Below, piece after piece: positions 1-12,300 of a DNA stretch of 64,000 bases. Position 1 is the stretch's first letter; each line of letters opens with the position of its first letter. The stretch comes from Amoebophrya sp. A120 (taxonomy: Eukaryota; Sar; Dinophyceae; Syndiniales; Amoebophryaceae): contig CAJINV010000003.1 of assembly GCA_905178155.1 (NCBI GenBank), forward strand, positions 3,608,370 to 3,672,369, written 5' to 3'. The translations under genes and the position numbers were made by a program. Below the pieces are notes generated by a model. That model did no database searches. It saw nothing but the letters and a program-made list of their open reading frames with translations, and was not told the DNA's origin.

Positions 1-1577
1 CTGATACGCTAGAGCGTACACAGCTAGAAGCACTTAAGTGCTGGAGGCCGTTACAAGATGGCGAATTCGGTAAGGACGACGAGATCATCCCGGCCGTTGT
101 GATTTACACTCGCAAACGGTGTGGAAGATTCAAGGCACGCCTTGTTGCACTCGGAAACCGCCAGACGAAAGTCATGCGTGCCGAAGTGTTCTCCCCGACC
201 GTTTCCCATGCCGCGACCCGCACCCTGCTGGTTGATGCCGCCGCTTCGGCTAAGTTCGTTGAACAATTCGACATCTCGAATGCGTTCATCCGTTCAGCCT
301 TAGACGAATCGGATAGAGTCTTTGTTCGCTTACCCAAACACTGGAGCACGGATGCCCGTGGCGACAAAGTCAGACTTTTGAAGTCCCTATACGGACTCAA
401 AATCGCGCCACGCAAGTGGTATGATACGTATGCCGCGTATCTTCTGGAAGACGGCTGGAAACGCTGCCCCCAGGAACCCGGACTATTCAAGAAGAATGGG
501 CTGACGCTGGCCATCTACGTTGATGACTCTCTCATCTCGGGCGAGAATTTCGACGAGGTGTCCGCCGCCTGCGCCCGTATCCTTGGTAAGTTCGAAGGCA
601 AACTTATCCCCGCAGAGAAAGAAGGCTCTTTCGATGTTCGGGATATCCTTGGCGTTCGTATGCGTTACGATCGGCAACGGAAGACCTTGCGTCTTGATTT
701 GGAGAAAGCCATCAAGAAGCTCGCGGAAAAGTTCAAAATCGACGCTGGGAAGCCACTTTCCACGCCGTGCGTTTACACCGACTTTGATGAAGGAAAGCCG
801 CTGCCGGATTACCCGCTGCGTAGCCTCATCGGAGGACTGCAGTATATTGCAACCATGGCCCGCCCAGATTGCATGTTCGCAGTGAACAGGGTCGCACGAG
901 CTCAAGTCAAGCCTACAGCTTCTGTCGTGACAGCGGCAAAGCGCGTAGTCAGGTACTTGCTGCAGACTTCTCATGTCGTTCTAGAGTACACACCGGAACG
1001 GGAGCGAGAATTTCGCAAGCAATACACTGAAGTGCTTGAGGAGCAAAATTCCAAACAGTCCCTCCCGGACTTTGTGGGATTCAGTGACGCAGATTTTGCT
1101 GGGTGTTCCGTCACCCTCCGCAGCAGCAGTGGAAGCATTCTCTTTTTCAGGGGCATGCCCATCGCTTGGTCTAGCAAGCGCCAGACACTTCGTGCATACT
1201 CAACATGCGAGAGCGAGTACATTGCCCTCTTCGACACGTTGAAGCTATCGCAGGCCCAGGGGTATCTGGAGTGGCTCGATGAAAATCAGTCTCTGCCCGG
1301 TGTTCTCTTTGTGGACAACAAATCTGCAATCGAAGTTGCGCGCTCGGAGTTACCAACCAAGAAGACGAAACACTTCTTGCTCCGTTTTCATGAAGTCAAG
1401 GATCACGTCGAAAACATCGCGCACGTACCCACCGGCGTGAACAAGGCTGATCCCTTGACCAAACCAATGGGAAGTCCTTTGCTGTGCTTCCACGCGTGCG
1501 CCCACCCATCTATTGACTTAGATGACAGCAAGATAGGTCTGCCGGCTGTCTACGCCGCTTCGGTTTTCGAATCGTAG
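1..1577 (+). CDS. Ty1/copia Pol polyprotein, C-terminal part (reverse transcriptase + RNase H), 5' partial
   Basis: The frame is open from the first bases of the window to a TAG at 1577, so the start lies outside. It covers most of a copia reverse transcriptase: the fingers motif KARLVALGN near 130-160, the catalytic YVDD box near 518-530, and the SLYGLK motif near 390. RNase H follows, with the expected acidic residues in SDADFAG (about 1083-1103), ESEYIA (about 1210-1227) and VDNKSAIE (about 1312-1335), and the terminal ADPLTKPM motif typical of copia. Upstream gag, protease and integrase would lie left of the window. No frameshift or stop breaks this part, so the element may be young or recently active. 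It lies opposite to all genes in the window and ends about 730 bp beyond the 3' end of the neighbouring cold-shock gene. Family assignment is secure; activity is inferred only from the intact frame. Confidence 0.97.
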   Translation, partial: DTLERTQLEALKCWRPLQDGEFGKDDEIIPAVVIYTRKRCGRFKARLVALGNRQTKVMRAEVFSPTVSHAATRTLLVDAAASAKFVEQFDISNAFIRSALDESDRVFVRLPKHWSTDARGDKVRLLKSLYGLKIAPRKWYDTYAAYLLEDGWKRCPQEPGLFKKNGLTLAIYVDDSLISGENFDEVSAACARILGKFEGKLIPAEKEGSFDVRDILGVRMRYDRQRKTLRLDLEKAIKKLAEKFKIDAGKPLSTPCVYTDFDEGKPLPDYPLRSLIGGLQYIATMARPDCMFAVNRVARAQVKPTASVVTAAKRVVRYLLQTSHVVLEYTPEREREFRKQYTEVLEEQNSKQSLPDFVGFSDADFAGCSVTLRSSSGSILFFRGMPIAWSSKRQTLRAYSTCESEYIALFDTLKLSQAQGYLEWLDENQSLPGVLFVDNKSAIEVARSELPTKKTKHFLLRFHEVKDHVENIAHVPTGVNKADPLTKPMGSPLLCFHACAHPSIDLDDSKIGLPAVYAASVFES

Positions 1578-1934
1578 TCCGTCTTCCGCGTGTCACACTC
1601 GAAGGCTACACATGCCTGCGGAATTGTGTAGGATTCTAGTGCCCGTCTGATTTTCCTTCATCCGCGCCCAAAACTTCCACAAGTTTCTGAGGGGGGGAGG
1701 TTTTTCATCAGTTTCGTGGTTTCTCTTTGTGCCGTAGCCATGCGTTTTTCCGTGGTGTTTTCGCCAAAGATGCTAGATTTGAGTTTGCATGAGGAGCGCA
1801 CAGTCATCGTAGCATCGGGATTCAGGGGTTGTGTATTTAGTCAGTGTGTCTATTTCTTAGGATTTTGCAATACCTATTTTCTTACTGTGTCTATCCACTA
1901 CACCATTACCGTTCCATCCTGTCACTAGGGGGAA

Positions 1935-2178
1935 TGTAGGCAAGTGCTTAGACATGAGGGGGAATGTAGGCATGCAGATCAAATCACCATGTAGATCTGA
2001 TGACACGACTGAAATACGATGCAAATCCCCCCTGAAATCCACGATCCACAAATCACATCATGAGCGAAGAGCGATGTACACAGAGCGATGATGATGAAAT
2101 GATGATGATGCTCTTGTGCCTTTTCCCATGCTGACAGTTACGTGGATACTAGTGCTGTAGGGTGTACACCGCCCTACA
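1935..2178 (+). repeat. probable 3' LTR of the copia element, with duplicated polypurine-tract junction
   Basis: GGGGGAATGTAGGCA occurs twice, at about 1928 and 1958, offset by 30 bp. Each copy joins a G-rich tract to TGTAGG, so the LTR begins at 1935 or 1965. The right end near 2172-2178 reads CCCTACA, giving short inverted ends TGTAGG...CCTACA and a length of about 214-244 bp, which is short but usual for copia. A GATGAT microsatellite lies inside at about 2087-2111. The boundary is inferred, because the 5' LTR is not present for comparison. Confidence 0.6.
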
Positions 2179-2310
2179 TGGTGGTATTAGTGTTCTAACA
2201 GTAAATGAAATAAGCCTCTTTCATCTCGATCTCGGGCACGAGTGGTTCTACTCTTTTGCTTTTGTTTTTGACATCGATTTATTCGGAGATGGCAAGAAAA
2301 GATCATGATG

Positions 2311-3664
2311 TTACCCGTTGACTCGGCCCCTGGGCAACATTCCGCGTCTTCTCTTTTGGTAGTCGACGTTTTTCCTTTCCTCTTCCTCCATGTGGCGCTT
2401 CAGGGGATTGGTCATAGCCCGGGGGCGGGCTGCTTCTGGGAGCACCATCGGCGCCATTGCCGCAGGAGTCTGCATGAGCATCCCCGGCATCTGCATGAGC
2501 ATCATCTTCTGCTCCATTGCCGTCTGTTGATTTATTCATTGTAAGGAGTAAATGCAAAATACTTCTCTCGTTCTTTCCATGCCCGGGCAAAATACTTCAA
2601 GTGACAAAATTCATAATCAATCAAGTTCGATCATTGGATGGCCATAACACTTATGGCTGGACGAGCTCGACGGCGGAAATAAAAAATCACACACAACAGT
2701 AGTATACCGGTATGTTCGGGAAGCGGATGAAAGTGGCCGAAAGGCCCTGCGGCGACTTCTCCACGCTGAACATGACATTCTGCCTCATCAAATCCAGACC
2801 CTGATGCTCCACTTCGATGATGTGCCCTGGGATGAAATGGATGAGTTATCATCAAAATTTTCATCCTTCAGACAAAGGCGCCCAGTTAAAGTACAAAAAA
2901 TATAAATCAAAGCAACACTAACCATGGGAAAGAAACAACCACAACATCAAAAGCGTCACACAAAAAAAAAAAAACATCATGAAAAACATTATAGTCTTTT
3001 TAGTACTTGACGCCATGAAAATGTCCTTCTTTTCCCCGGCAAGCTTGTCGAGCGCGGGTGGGCACTCGATGAAGCCAAAGCCCTTGGCTGCGTTCCAGGA
3101 TTTGACGAAGGAACGAAATGTGGGCACGCTGGTGGGGTCCTGGATGTTCTCGGCGCTGTACTTACCACCGTTGTTGTGCTTCAGGGTGAAGCGCAGTGTG
3201 CAACCAACCAGTTTTTGTTCGTTGTACAGTTGTCCTGGCAGGTCATCGCGACGGAAACGGCTGTGAATTTTTCGAGTTTCGCAAAACGTAGAACCCGCTC
3301 GCTTTTTTATTCTTAACAAAAGGGGGCACGAAGATAAAAATAAACGAACACGTCACGAGCTCGATGGTGATACGTTACAAATCTCGTGTCGTCATGAACG
3401 AGCACATGCATATTCATGTAGTGAAACAACGGGATCGCATGCAGTGTTCATTGGTTTTTCATTGTAACGGAAGCAAGAGCGGCGCATGTCGCACAAGGAA
3501 GCTGCAAACCCTAACTCGAACAGGCTGGGATAAAAGCCCAATTTTAGAAGAAATGAAGTAAAGAAAGAGTACACATCCTGCGTCAACCCCGGCACGTTTT
3601 CGATGAAGCCATAGCGACTGGCCATGTTGTAGCTCTTCACCGTTCCCTCGAGCTCGCCGTCCAT
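2311..3664 (-). CDS. double cold-shock-domain RNA-binding protein
   Basis: Four exons (3573-3664, 3007-3260, 2708-2826, 2311-2523) join in phase to a 225-residue protein. Two cold-shock domains follow each other. The first starts at residue 1; its RNP1-like motif is SRYGFIE, where the usual KGFGF has diverged. The second has the canonical KGFGFIE. Each domain is split by an intron just after its RNP1/RNP2 region. The tail (about residues 156-225) is methionine-rich and then basic (KRRRG). Such domains bind single-stranded RNA or DNA and act in mRNA packaging or translation control; the substrate here is unknown. Introns start GTACTC, GTACTA and GTATAC. The ATG at 3664 is preceded by no longer open frame. 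An AATAAA lies just beyond the stop. The copia element sits downstream on the other strand. Confidence 0.87.
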
Positions 3665-6307
3665 TTTGACAGTTCTATAGAGTCAGAGCTTCTTAGTTAG
3701 TGAACGAAGCTCAATCGGTGAGTGTCTATTTAGAGCTGCTCTTGTTGCAACTCTGGTGATAGTCTTAAAAGGGGGATGTCAGCACGACTTCTCGTCGAAT
3801 GGATATTGGAGTGATCAGATGAAAACGGTATTAAACGAAATACCAATTTTCAATGACACACTCACAGAAGATTCGTTGATTTTTTTAGAAGAATTCCTTA
3901 CGTGTAGGCACGAGTAGACCAACGAGAATAAAACGCAAGAAAGGAAGAAAATCAAGACGCCCACCACGACCAAAGCAAACGCAATGATGTGATAGACGAC
4001 TACAAACTCTATTCCCACCTGCTAATTATAGTACTCTACCAGACCACCTACTACTTTTGCTCCTTTCGATAATTGTAGTAAACAGTTCTTGTCACAGTGA
4101 ATCCCCACGTTTGTGATGAAGGAAAACGACTACGACGAACTGTGAAGAGTAGGAGATGCGAGCTGACAGACCACAGGATCTTCGATGCTGTGTTCTTTGC
4201 GGCACGATGACGCGGAGTACAGTCAACCCCTACAATTCTTGAGCTAGGATCAAAATCGACGCTTCGCAAACTCCTCTATCGCACGAGAGACCGAGAAAAT
4301 TACGATCAAACGAATCTATACTTTGGATCTTTTTGCGGGTATAACTCGATGCTGCTTGTTGAGAAAGTCGGTGCACTTTTTAATGTTGGGGACAGCTGTT
4401 TCAAAAGTGGTGCTAAAAAATGCTTTTGTACAAAAGGGAGATTAATGTTTAGTTGTAAGTAAATCAAATTCAAGTGTGTGCTTACACGAGTAAACAGTCG
4501 ATACTGCGGCTTTACAAACAATGTCGAAGATTTCGGTGCTGAAGAAAGATAACAGAAAAGCAAACAAGCTTAAACAATCGTCAATTTCTTTCAAAATGGT
4601 GGAAAATTAAAAATTGGAAGGTGTGCCTACAAGTGTAAGAACCAGGAGGATGAGGGGCACTGTGGAAGGAAAACGGAAATTGGGAAGAACGATTGATGAA
4701 ATTTACAATGGAAATAGATCATCGGTCGTGCAGTTCTTGCCACTTCATCATGTCCAGTCGCATATCAATTTGTTGACAGATTTACGATCTTGCCCTGCGA
4801 TCGATCTTTATATTCTAGAAGCAAGCAGGGAGGCTCACGAATGCAGACAAACTCACGCGCAAGTATACAGATTTTCATCAATTCTTTGTGTCGAACGTCA
4901 GCTGCATTTAAGAAAACTACATAGGCTAGTGCAACTTCTTACGAGTCTTTCATGCTACGAGGTGCACGCATTTCAAGCCCCGAAGTGAAGCACTGTGGTT
5001 GTACGAAAATTTTCACAAGCGAACGATTGGACAGAAAGCAAATACTGCGAAAGAAAAAACCGACCCGATGCGAGAGCTTCACTCTCAAACGCTTCGTCAG
5101 AAGAGCGGCAAAAACCGACTTTTTATTCTTTTTTCTTCTCTCCCGACCGATGTATATTCTTTTAAACGTTAACGTTACTTCATCACGAACTTCATACGCA
5201 TAACTTGCTTCTGCTATTTCGCTGCACGTCCACATACTATTACATAACTCGTCGATCACTTAAGTAAAAGATGCTGAGACTCAAAGTGGCGCAAGCAGAA
5301 GGATGTCCAATACAGCAACTCCGTTGCGGAGCAGTGCTGGAAGAGAGCATAAAAATGCGAGCGACAACTGAAAGTTTGAGTAAGAACATACACATTCCAA
5401 TCGTTCGTTTGGTACATGGAAACTAAGGTCATGCAAAGCGATTCATTTAGTACTCTACTCAGGTCTATTGAGACTGTGTGAGAAGACTATTCTACATCGT
5501 GGCGATTTGTCATTTCGATCTTGCGAGCCTTTACACAAAGATCATCAGGAGCTGACGCTGAGCTTGAGGTCTTTGCATTGCAATAAATTTCCGTGAATAC
5601 AAAAACTGTCGCGATCGAGCCTATTTCTATTTTCTCACGCAGCAGGCGTTACGACCAATGAAATGAAGAACCGGAAGATCAGTGCTGTGGAAGTCGAAGT
5701 TGCAAAGACTGAAGACTACGGAGCTTGAGTCGACACGGGGTTGCTTGATTTGACGATCCACCTTGCATCGCCGCCTCAGTAGTCGCTGCAGCGAGGACTG
5801 CAGTGATTTATCGATCTTTGGTACTAGTTACCACCTTCTAAAGCTCGGCTTTTTTCTTTTAGGAAAGTGACTTCTGTGCAAGGACAAGTCTCTGAAAGAT
5901 CAGCAGCGCGAATCGGAACAAAATAGACGACGCTTCTTTTTTTGCTCTGCAGTTGTTACATGACCACGGAAATGAATTTAATGGCGTATCGTCGCACTCT
6001 AGCTCATCGTCATCTTCCATGATTCTTAGAATGTTATGCTAATACTGGGCTAAATATCAAACGTCTCGGCGCGCTCGTGTTGAAAAATAATCACGCACAC
6101 ACGCGTCTCGGTCTCTTCGACAACTTCCGGAGAAGCTGCATACTACATGAGTATCATTCGGATTGGCATCTGCACCCAACAGTGTCTACTTCCAGGTGCA
6201 TACTACTATTTGAGTATCGGATTTCAGATGATTTTCAGATTGTTCAAATTGATCAGAATGGGACGAGCACTCGTGCTCCCAGCACAGCTGGCTCCTGCGT
6301 CCTCTAT
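3665..6307. other. AT-rich stretch without a supportable gene; one possible membrane exon
   Basis: This is the interval between the start of the cold-shock gene and the end of the 2565-residue gene. No frame resembles a known family. The best candidate is a minus-strand open segment at about 3908-4016: a good acceptor (TTAGCAG) is followed by about 36 residues rich in V, I, L and F that would span a membrane once, then by a strong GTAAGG donor. I could not connect it to further exons. Elsewhere I see only short, unpersuasive frames on both strands. Confidence 0.4.
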
Positions 6308-9300
6308 TTAACTACTTCTGGTACAAGAAGTCTGGAGATGCGCGAGAATCTCGGTCAAGAAATCGAGCAACCAGTCTCGCATTTCACCTCGGGACAGCCC
6401 GAAATCTCCCTCGTACAGCTCCAGGACAACCAAGATGGCTTGAAAAAGCACGACCCGGCACCACGACCGGTCGTCGAAATTGGTGCGAAACCCGCTGCAC
6501 AGATCCACTCGGCTAGTTTCTAGAAACTCTTCCCACGCACCGAAACCCCCAGGGAAGTACCGTAAGGCGATCCACACTTGCGCACATAGCCGTCCTGTAG
6601 GGATTGTGAACCAGAGCAGTAGCTTCAAAAAATCCTAATCGAGGACTGCTGTAAGTCGCATATTACGTAAGCACAAGCAAAAGAGAATCAGAGCCCCAGG
6701 GCGTGGCGGTCTCAACAATTGCAGTGCATTTTTACCTTGAAAGCAGCGGCGAGGTAGCAAGCTTTGCTGGTCCCAAAATGCAAAGCTCAGCTCGTCCTGC
6801 AGGGTCGAAGAGGACACCAACAGTGCCTCAGGCCGGAACGGGGTGTGGTACCCGAGGTAGTCTTCTCGCTGAGTAGAGCTGCTCAAATCCCAGTACTCCC
6901 AGAACTCCGCTGACTGGTTGCAGAATTGCCGTACCATTTGCTTGGTTCGGAAGGAGTCGAGTCCCTCCGCATCGTTGACGGTATTCAGGTCCGCAATTCC
7001 CAGTGCCGCGCACAAACGCTGCCGAAACACGGGCTTGCTTAATCCCGCGGGAGTGCTACCACTTTCGCCAGACATGACCAGGTTGCTGGTCGTTGCGGTC
7101 GCCGAAGATCGTGATGACCCCGAAGTCGCGCCCTTTACCGCATCGAGTCGTGGAAACACGACATCCAGAAAAAGCGCTGAGTCTCTAGCGAGTGGGTTGC
7201 GGTTTTTTTTCTCTTCTGTGGGGTGCAGACGGAGCAAGTTCGCCGTGTGACGCTTCTTGTCCAGCACCTCCCCAGAACGCTCGTCGTAGATGGGTGCTTT
7301 CGACGCTGACAGGGCGGAGGACCGCGCTGCCGCGTCGTTCTGGGCAGCGGCAATCACGGTTAATAAGTCCGGAGCGTGTAGTCCTCCTGCCGCACGACCC
7401 GCGGTGTCCACCGCTGGAAAATGGTGAAAATGGGGATCGGCGATCATCGCCAGTGCGTCCAGAACGGGCCGGGATAGACCGTCCGTCTGTTGAAGTACTG
7501 CACTGATTTTCTTCCACCGCTTTCTCCCCAGGTGGTCCGAATCTTCCGCCTCGAAGCTGCGAAGCAGCGCTTGCATGGTGTAATCCATCGAGACCAACTT
7601 GCACACCGCCCCCAGCTTCCGGCCAATGACAGAAAGCTCTGCACGCGCATGCAGGCGACGACTGATTTTCGCCGTATTTGCTCTCGGTTGTGCGGTGCAC
7701 GCCTGCACGCCCCTAGTACCTCCTGCAGCGGGAGCGCCTGATGATCCAAAGGGTAAGGCAACGTCCTCCGTGTCTGGCGAGAATACAAGCTCGATTCCAT
7801 CCCCAAACTTCTCGGTTTCGGCCTTCGCCACGACACACAAGCGGTCGAGGCACTCCGGAAGGGTGCGCACCCCGATAAACTTCGTCAGGGAGACGCGCGG
7901 CGCGGATGCGGTGGGGGCGGCGGTACTAGTACGCGCGGCCGCTTCGAGTGGCGTCGACGGTGTGATCAGCAGACTCGGCCGCGGTTCGTCCGCAGAAGTT
8001 GTTCCACCCTCTTGCAGCATCAAGTTATCCAATGCCTGCGCACCCGCTTTTGCGGCCTCCTGCGCCGCTAGGGTCTTGGCGGCCGAAGCGGTGACGGCCA
8101 GCCGCAGACCTGCGTCGCTCGCGAACTTCTCGTATATGGCCTCCGCCTCCCGCTCGTCCCGGTTGCCACGGACCGGGGAGAAGGATCCGGTTTTCATCAG
8201 TGCCCACAGGTCAGATTCTCGCCCCTGCTGCTCGGCCTCGTTTGCCTCTTCAAAGTAGGACTCCAGCTGGAAACAGAGCTTTTCGTACGTCTCCGGACAG
8301 GCTTTCTCGAACTCGCGATTGAGCGCCAAAATTCGGTCGAAGGGGAACTCGGTCGGGTTCGGTACGAGCCGCCAACCAACGTCGACCCGCCCTGGCAAGG
8401 GACTTCGCGTCACGCTGCCTTCCTTGGTAACACGAAGGCCGAGCAAATCAGATATGGTCAGGCGAACCTGTCGTATTTATTCAACGTAAGATCCAAAAGT
8501 CAATGCGATGTAAAAAACGGCACCGCTAGTACGAGCTTCAAGGAACTACACACAAGACTTCAACATCAGCGCCCATCACAACAAGTCAGTGGTACCCTGG
8601 TGACTTCGCGAGAAGAGTCTCCGCAGAACTGATCGAGGATGCACAGGAGCGGTTTGAAATGTGCCGAATGGATAGTCACCACGGACTCCGGCTTTGTTCC
8701 ATACGCTTCTGTTGCCGGGACATCTCGAGGATGGAGTGCAATGCGTGGGGCAAACATGCGGATCGTATTGGCTGCGGAAGCGGACGGCGCCCCTGTACTA
8801 GAGGCACACAGCTCCGCCACCAGCCGGACTGCAAACAGCATCCGAAAGGCACACAAACCGCAATGCACGACATTATCCGCCCAAAACGCGTCCAAGTCTT
8901 TCGGCGGTAAACTCGGCACAGCCCTTGGCCTCGTGACGCGGATCAAGTAATGGAAGTATGTGCGAGAAAGAATCGAGCGCGCACGAAGCGCCTCGCGTTG
9001 CAGAAGCTGTGCGGTCGCTGGTGTTGTAGTTGTATCGGAGGATACTTCTGTTGTAAGATTCGTAGCTGCAGGATCAATATTGACACGGATCTCGGATACG
9101 GTGCTGCTGAGGTTGATGTTACCCTTCAGCAAACTGCTAGCCACGTGCGGCCCGAAATGCAAAACTTCGGAGCCAGCAAAGTTCTCTAGCGAAGCCAGCA
9201 CCGCGCGGGCGTACAATTCAATCAAATCCTCGCCGTCCTCTATGCCGTCTTCCTGGCCGGCCTTGGGATTTTGTGTAGCCGCAGGTCCGGCAGCCGGCGG

Positions 9301-12300
9301 TGGACCCAAGGCAGATGATCCCGAAAAACGCGGGGCAGGTGCGACAGAAGTCATTGCGGGAGCTGAAACCGAAACGTCCGGCTGCATAAACGAAGGAGCT
9401 GTAGTCCCGGACGAAATGCCGTCCACGTGCACCCTGCTTTTGCTGCCCAAGCTTGTCAACCGGCGTACCACCTCGTCCGCCAAGGATTTTGATCCGGAGC
9501 GCGTCCGCGGGGTCGCAGCGCCTCGAGAGGACCCCGACGACGAGGTTTGCTCTTTCATGGACCCGCCACGACCCATATTCGCTTTCGCCAAATCCAGGGG
9601 CTTGACGAGCGATGATGCTGTTGAAGCCCGGTGCTGCGACGCCAGTATGCCGGAAGTTGTGCCAGCGCTGGCTGATTGCGATGGCGCGGCTGGTGGCCCG
9701 GCGCCGTACAGTGCCGCGGAGGCGCGCTTGCTCGCTGGAGCAATGCGCGCGCGCCTGTCCGGAAGTCGTTCCAACATGATGCGCTGCTCTCGCACAAATT
9801 GCGAAAGAAGCATTGGGCAATGCTGACAGAACAACCGCAGGATCTCTGTGATTACTTCCGTGTGCAGGTAGCCCAACAAATAAAAATGCCTGACCGCAAA
9901 AAACTTGTTCACAACTAGCTCGGACTGCTCGTTTGCGGTACTAGGTATCGAACGGAGAATGTTGCTCAGCGGCTCCCCGGTTGTGCTCTGCGAGACCGTG
10001 CGAAAAACTTGGTCGACCGCAGCGCGGGATAGCAGCACCGAGCTATTGCGAAAGATTTCTTGGTAAGTCTTCCACAAGGCGCACACATTTTGGTCTGCGC
10101 GCAAGCGATGCGCAGCCCGAAGCTCTTCCACCGCATAAGGCTTAGCGAAAATCAGGACTTTGACCTGAAAAAAGTCGTCTCCGTACTGATGACGAAGCAT
10201 GTCTATCAACCCTTTCGTGGCTACGTCGGCAGGGGCTACAACAGCATCTGTGGTTGTTCCTGGCTGAGCGCTCGTGTCTTGGTCTGGCTTTGTTGTCCGA
10301 CCAGCTTCTGAAATCGCCAACGACTGCAACATGTCACTTCCCGACAATCGATCGTGCAGCAGCGGCAAGCGATGGATAACATCCTGAGAGACGTTTCGAT
10401 TATTTTTCTGTTTTGTTAGTTCTTCTCGCGTCAGAGTAAAACCGAAATAGATACACGAAGTTGAAGATCATCCTGTCTGACCGCATGAAAAACAAATACA
10501 TAGATACCTGATGCGGCGCACCGCCTGCACAGAGTACGGAGGCCAACTGCGCAGCGTCCCACTTCATCGGGCGGAGTTCTGTCGTTAGCACCACTTCGAA
10601 TCCGAGGACATCCCGAAAAACTTGTTTCAGAAGCGAGGTGCTCAACTCCCGCTGCCGACGAGCCCTTGGTGGCGGAGCGGTCCCGCCTGCACCTGCACTC
10701 TCGATTTGAGAGATTTGCAGTACTGCAATTTCCTCTGTGACGCACGAGGGACGCGCAAACTGTGTGGTGTCAGCCTTCGCCAGCGTAAGGTCCTCGAGAA
10801 TGTACTTCGTCGCGGGCGGCATCTTCTCAGCGCCAGACTGCGTCGCCGACAAACCTGCGGGATCCGTGGTCGTCTTACTCGCGGAAGCGGAGGCAGGATG
10901 TCCGCTACTTCCACCTGTTACGTCGAGCGCACCGCCGCCTGCCCCATCCGTTGCCGCAATGCCCCTAGTTGTTGTACCCAGTACATTTATTGTCTCGGTT
11001 TTTGCAGAACGCACCGAGCCTGCACCTGACCCCGAACTACGCCGTTCCTGTTTGCTGGTTCCCGACGAGCTACCTGCCTTGGACACGACAAGGTGCGCCG
11101 GTATCGCGAAGAAGTGCTTATCCACAAATCGCGCAGCCACTTCACGCGAACACGGAGTTAAAGCCAGTAATGGAACATTCGAATCGTAATCCGGTGTGAC
11201 GATATCGTGCACACTCCGAAAAATTGCGCGAGGCGCGGCTGTGGTCGTTCGGTGCGCCAAGGGGTGGCGCGAAAATGAAGTTTCCGTCGTGCTCGCAATC
11301 GGTCGCTTTACGAAGGGGTTGTTCGGTTTCTTCCCCGTAGTAGTTGCAGTCGTCTCCTCCGCCTTCGCAACCTCGTCACCACCAGCTTGCGGCAAAATAA
11401 TAATTTTGGCGCTGTCTAGGTAATCTTCCGGTTGAAACGGGACCACCGGTGTTATTTGTCCTGGCATCTGAGCGTTAGAGGACCTTGCCGTTGACGCTGC
11501 AGATCCGTCCCCACCTCCACCGGCAAACGTGTAAACAGGCTCGAGAGGGGACGCCTGCTCTACTGGAATCGGGACGGGTGGAACCGAAACGTCCCGTCGA
11601 GCGGCGACCGTGACTGTTTTGGGCTCCTTCGAAGATGACGAAGCGCGTTGCTGCTCCCCGCCAGACGCCGACGATGGGTCGGAAGATGCGGTTTGGTCGG
11701 CCAGCAAAACGGTCCGGTCGGTAAGTAGCTGCAGGTAATTGCCGTAGATCAGGTGCGGCAACAGCGAAAACGCATTGGTGCGTTTCACAAAAAAAATGGT
11801 AACGTTCGACGTTGCCAGGTGCTCCAGCCACAGGCAGACCGTGCTTGCTGCGCCGGGCTCGACAAATCCGTGATATTTCTCGAACAGGTGCCCGTTCTCG
11901 TCCCTGGGGGCTAGATGCGTTGGCAGCGTGCGGTGAAACTGCGGAATCGCACAGCTCTGTTCTAAGAACTTCTGCCGCTGGTCTCCCGCGGCCATCAGAC
12001 GCTGCACCAGCGACAAGGACGGCGCCGCAGGCGGCGGAGGCCCGCCGCTTAGGGAAGGTCGGTCTGTGAATGCGGCCGCCGGGGGCATAAGCAAGTCTGA
12101 AGATGATTTGGAGGATGCCGCGGAGGAAGCGCGGATGGATCCTTCCTCTCGCGATTGCATGCCGAATCCCATCAACTCTGCTAGTTCGTGCGCATCCAAA
12201 CGTTTTCGTCGTCGCCCAAGAATCAGGAACCCGTTCTCCTGCAGGAGGGTCTCCATGAAAACCTCTCCATTCTGCTCCTCATGCAAGGCCTCGAGGCAAA

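Larger units (their letters stand above)
1..2178 (+). mobile_element. Ty1/copia LTR retrotransposon, 3' portion
   Basis: The copia Pol reading frame is followed by about 350 bp of non-coding DNA, then a purine-rich tract abutting TGTAGG, the classic polypurine tract/LTR boundary of copia elements. The putative LTR ends near 2178 in CCTACA, the inverted complement of its start. The 5' LTR, primer-binding site and target-site duplication cannot be seen because the element runs off the left edge. Insertion is downstream of, and antisense to, the cold-shock gene. Confidence 0.85.

Noticed and set aside
1731-1742. CCGTAGCCAT, matching the first ten bases of the dinoflagellate spliced leader
   Set aside because: The match stops after ten bases, the donor context that follows a leader gene is missing, and a ten-base match in both strands of 64 kb is not unlikely by chance.
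2087-2111. GATGAT-rich tract as a CRISPR-like or regulatory repeat
   Set aside because: A simple trinucleotide microsatellite in the putative LTR; no spaced repeats, and CRISPR does not apply to a nuclear eukaryotic locus.
6513-6634. Alternative last exon of the giant gene using acceptor GATTAG
   Set aside because: Phase-compatible but ends after 40 unpersuasive codons. The acceptor CCCTACAG (6595) keeps phase and opens a 95-codon, helical, acidic end.
8960-9826. Plus-strand frame of 288 codons
   Set aside because: Lies wholly opposite exon 3 of the giant gene; GC-rich coding DNA often leaves the complement open.
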